Assembly: GCA_964549245.1 (NCBI GenBank)
Contig: CAZJUO010000016.1
Location: forward strand, 1 to 22,061
Origin: CAZJUO01 sp964549245
Lineage (GTDB): Bacteria > Patescibacteriota > Patescibacteriia > UBA10025 > JAHIVO01
Length of the DNA stretch: 22,061 bases
Direction of reading: 5' to 3'
Part shown: in pieces, positions 20,527-22,061 of the stretch
Layout: each line of letters opens with the position of its first letter
How positions within the stretch are numbered: the first letter of the stretch is position 1
Notes under the pieces: model-generated
Databases searched by the model: none
Told to the model about the DNA's origin: nothing
Seen by the model: only the letters and a program-made list of their open reading frames with translations
Position numbers and translations under genes: made by a program

Positions 20527-20607
20527 ATGAAGAAAGCGATTAAAGCAGTTGTTGTAGTAGTAATTACTACTTTCAAGGTATTGCTTATACCAAAAGAGCT
20601 ATGGTAA
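20527..20607 (+). CDS. 26-aa hydrophobic peptide (possibly frameshifted gene)
   Basis: The peptide reads MKKAIKAVVVVVITTFKVLLIP and then KELW, i.e. a Lys-rich start, one hydrophobic helix and a charged end. AGGAG lies 6 nt before the ATG, a good ribosome site. It has the look of a small membrane-active peptide, such as type I toxin peptides, or of a signal anchor. An overlapping frame continues past the stop with ...YCLYQKSYGKDKVVDNGKV and ends at a TGA near 20650, so a -1 shift after the hydrophobic segment would yield a longer anchored protein. A terminator follows at 20671. The function is unknown. Confidence 0.5.
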   Translation: MKKAIKAVVVVVITTFKVLLIPKELW

Positions 20608-20670
20608 AGATAAGGTGGTTGACAACGGGAAAGTTTTAATAACGTGATCTTTTTAATGCTATCAAGAGTG

Positions 20671-20708
20671 TGGATGAATAAGTTAAAAAGCCTATTCATC
20701 CATTTTTC
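20671..20708 (+). terminator. terminator after the 26-aa ORF
   Basis: TGGATGAATA (20671-20680) and TATTCATCCA (20693-20702) form a perfect 10-bp stem followed by TTTTT. Confidence 0.85.
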
Positions 20709-20784
20709 CTAGTACAGGCATATGGTATGATGTATTGAGAAAAGAACCTTGAAAAAGATAACCTATAGATGAAAGGAGCTAAAC

Positions 20785-21378
20785 GTGTCTACGTTGCAAA
20801 GTTCAAGACGTCGTGAAGTATTCGCTGGGTTGTGCTTATTAATGACTTTTACCATACTTATAATATGCGCCGCCCTAGTTAGCTGTGGAGGTGAAGATCA
20901 TCCGAAGGGGGCCATAAGCCAGCCGGTAGTTGATACGCCGGTTTTGCAACAAGGTATTGTTCCCACTGATTCGAATGACAAGATACTGACTATTGTCACA
21001 ACTTACCCAGATTGGTATAGGGAAAAGTACAATCAGGATTTGGTAGGTGGCGATACTGTGCAGGTAATTTATGGCCAAGATTCTATGTTCGGGTATGTTT
21101 GCTTGGATGATAACCAGGACTATTGGGCCCGAGTTAAGTTTTTTAAAAGCGGCGGCAATGTACCACCAGTTGATTTATTGGAAATGAAGATAATCGATGG
21201 TGCCATGACCCACATTGAAAAATGGATGTCGATCGATTATTTCTTTGAGAATGAGTATCAATGCTGGGATGAGATCGAGCAGCGAATTGATAATCCCAAA
21301 ATTGCCATGTGGCATGTACCTCCCGCACTTCAGTGGTATTATGTGTTTGTAGGTATGAAATGGGGGCATTGGAAATAA
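20785..21378 (+). CDS. putative lipoprotein (197 aa)
   Basis: The gene starts at GTG 20785 with AAAGGAG 6 nt upstream, a strong ribosome site that fixes the start. The protein has a basic N-terminus (SSRRRE), a hydrophobic stretch (about 13-30) and the lipobox L-V-S-C with Cys34 followed by GGED. It would be exported and lipid-modified, with the mature part of about 164 aa outside the membrane. That part is rich in Trp, Tyr and acidic residues (for example DDNQDYWARVKFF, HVPPALQWYYVF) with two further Cys, suggesting a small beta-rich binding domain. No known family is recognised. It has its own terminator (21419-21459) and a -10-like TATGAT near 20726-20731. Confidence 0.8.
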   Translation: MSTLQSSRRREVFAGLCLLMTFTILIICAALVSCGGEDHPKGAISQPVVDTPVLQQGIVPTDSNDKILTIVTTYPDWYREKYNQDLVGGDTVQVIYGQDSMFGYVCLDDNQDYWARVKFFKSGGNVPPVDLLEMKIIDGAMTHIEKWMSIDYFFENEYQCWDEIEQRIDNPKIAMWHVPPALQWYYVFVGMKWGHWK

Positions 21379-21418
21379 ATTGCAACTCCCTATGTAACCT
21401 GACCGGTTATCTTACAAT

Positions 21419-21459
21419 GTGGAAGTTAGTTTTCATTAGCTGACTTCCACTACTTTTTT
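21419..21459 (+). terminator. terminator of the lipoprotein gene
   Basis: GTGGAAGTTAG (21419-21429) pairs with CTGACTTCCAC (21440-21450) with one T-G pair, followed by TACTTTTTT. Confidence 0.85.
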
Positions 21460-21493
21460 CAGAAAGTAAGTTACAATTATTTTTTGAAAAAAG
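21453..21493. repeat. CTTTTTTCA...TGAAAAAAG hairpin, copy d
   Basis: CTTTTTTCA (21453-21461) pairs perfectly with TGAAAAAAG (21485-21493). It shares the terminator T tract on its left and lies just upstream of the -10 box and ribosome site of the next gene. Confidence 0.5.
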
Positions 21494-21502
21494 CTCATTA
21501 GA

Positions 21503-21508
21503 TATAAT
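21503..21508 (+). promoter_or_regulatory. -10 box of the 51-aa gene
   Basis: A perfect TATAAT lies 15 nt before the ATG at 21524, with the ribosome site AGGAGGT between. The -35 region is a T-rich arm of hairpin copy d with no clear consensus. Confidence 0.45.
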
Positions 21509-21523
21509 ATAGAGGAGGTCATC

Positions 21524-21679
21524 ATGGCTGGCTTGACTAGTGGAGGTAAGAAAATAGGCAGAGTGTTTGTTCTTGCAATAATTCTTCTTATCCTGTTTGT
21601 TCTATATTATTCAGGAACCAAGGATGATATTGAGAGAACTTTACAGGAAAAACGTATTGAGAAGGTTAATAATCAATAA
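21524..21679 (+). CDS. 51-aa single-helix membrane protein
   Basis: The protein begins MAGLTSGGKKIGR, then has one strongly hydrophobic helix (VFVLAIILLILFVLYY, about 14-29) and a charged C-terminal helix (about 33-51) ending EKVNNQ. The ribosome site AGGAGGT 5 nt before the ATG is the strongest in the window. Its own perfect terminator follows (21697-21729). The positive N-terminus suggests the N end is inside and the charged helix is outside. I do not recognise the family. The size and charge pattern would suit a membrane-associated regulator or a small toxin-like peptide, but nothing in the sequence decides. Confidence 0.8.
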   Translation: MAGLTSGGKKIGRVFVLAIILLILFVLYYSGTKDDIERTLQEKRIEKVNNQ

Positions 21680-21696
21680 AAACCTCTACTAAAATT

Positions 21697-21729
21697 ATGG
21701 TAAAAGTTTGAATGAACTTTTACCATTTT
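21697..21729 (+). terminator. terminator of the 51-aa gene
   Basis: ATGGTAAAAGTT (21697-21708) and AACTTTTACCAT (21715-21726) form a perfect 12-bp stem followed by TTT. Confidence 0.85.
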
Positions 21730-21780
21730 ATCCCAGTATATAAATATATAAATCAGTATATTGAGATAAAATACGCATTG

Positions 21781-21810
21781 TTGACATTTAGCCTAATCTG
21801 TTTATATAAT
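21781..21810 (+). promoter_or_regulatory. consensus promoter of candidate ncRNA D
   Basis: TTGACA (21781-21786), 18 nt and TATAAT (21805-21810) are both perfect consensus boxes. The predicted start is near 21817 and no ORF follows. Confidence 0.9.
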
Positions 21811-21816
21811 GAATTG

Positions 21817-22005
21817 CTGATCGAGCTAACGTTTATCTCGTTGGCTTAAAAAAGCTGTCGGTTATGAAAGTGACGAAGATCAAGCTAGGGGAGTAGACGC
21901 CCCGTCATTGGCGGGGAAAATCTCTCTCCTCACGTTCCCCTTGGGGGACGTTGTCTACTAAACTAGTTTGTATCATCCTTCGCCTCTAACCGGCAGCTTT
22001 TTTAT
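21817..22005 (+). ncRNA. candidate structured ncRNA D (about 190 nt)
   Basis: A 5' hairpin AGCTAACG/CGTTGGCT (21824-21831/21839-21846) is followed by a rod of stacked helices: AGCTGTCGGTTA (21853-21864) with TAACCGGCAGCT (21987-21998), CGAAG with CTTCG (21874-21878/21978-21982), CAAGCTAG with CTAGTTTG (21881-21888/21963-21970), and AGTAGAC with GTCTACT (21892-21898/21953-21959). The rod is capped by two hairpins, CCCCG/CGGGG (21900-21916) and ACGT-T-CCCC/GGGGACGT (21932-21951). The closing helix runs into TTTTTT (21999-22004), so it doubles as terminator. A perfect promoter precedes it. No ORF is visible. The length is similar to 6S RNA but the forked tip and the 5' hairpin differ. The class is unknown. 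Confidence 0.8.
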
Positions 22006-22061
22006 AAATGAAGATTGTATAAGAGCTTTTTTTGGCATTTCTATTGTTTTAGGCATGGACA

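Noticed and set aside
21817..22005. ncRNA D as SRP RNA
   Set aside because: The conserved SRP tip motif (GGAAG...AGCAGCC type) is not present in either hairpin.
1..22061. CRISPR arrays, transposases, integrases or prophage genes
   Set aside because: No spaced direct-repeat array and no recombinase or phage structural protein was found in any frame.

Overview
The window looks like part of a Patescibacteria (Candidate Phyla Radiation, Parcubacteria-like) genome. This is an inference from several points: a DUF4012 cell-surface protein next to a sugar-transferase/glycosyltransferase cluster, short genes packed with few Shine-Dalgarno sites, promoters placed almost on the start codons, tRNA genes without an encoded CCA, and a strongly remodelled RNase P RNA. 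No rRNA or ribosomal protein gene is present to fix the taxonomy, and there is one 10-N assembly gap (17691-17700).

Layout. 1-700: a small promoter-driven 46-aa gene, then a minus-strand tRNA cluster (Asn-like, Glu, Arg) in which every member is irregular. 805-3432 (minus): a membrane protein, a SemiSWEET/PQ-loop protein, a tRNA-dihydrouridine synthase and a RimK-like ATP-grasp ligase. 3639-5411: a helical orphan protein, a nucleoside diphosphate kinase and a CDP-alcohol phosphatidyltransferase. 5483-9632 (plus): recJ, a PIG-L deacetylase, RNase HI, an alpha/beta hydrolase and a small orphan. 9641-10390 (minus): a glycerophosphodiesterase. 10457-11082: rnpB. 11094-18901 (plus): a surface-polysaccharide cluster (initiating phosphoglycosyltransferase, three GT4 glycosyltransferases, a Wzz-like protein, a DUF4012 protein broken by the gap). 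18902-22061: an AT-rich region of structured RNAs and small membrane or secreted proteins, each with its own hairpin terminator.

Most notable. (1) The tRNA-Arg(TCT) gene carries a 41-nt GC-rich hairpin exactly inside its T-loop; removing it restores a canonical tRNA. (2) rnpB (about 625 nt) carries two near-identical 60-62 nt hairpin elements, one in the P3 position and one replacing the P15-P17/L15 region. Palindromic repeats therefore appear to sit inside structural RNA genes at places where an extra stem can be tolerated. (3) The 19.0-22.0 kb region holds at least three candidate non-coding RNAs with consensus promoters and/or long complementary closing stems (about 19067-19321, 19741-19893, 21817-22005), plus a fourth with tRNA/tmRNA-like motifs. 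They alternate with small hydrophobic proteins, and a recurring TTTTTCCAG...CTGAAAAA hairpin lies just after the terminators.

The metabolic and repair genes look like ordinary housekeeping genes. The polysaccharide cluster plausibly builds a lipid-linked surface glycan: the 11094 product would load the first sugar on undecaprenyl phosphate, the GT4 enzymes extend it and the Wzz-like protein sets chain length. No flippase or polymerase is visible in the window.
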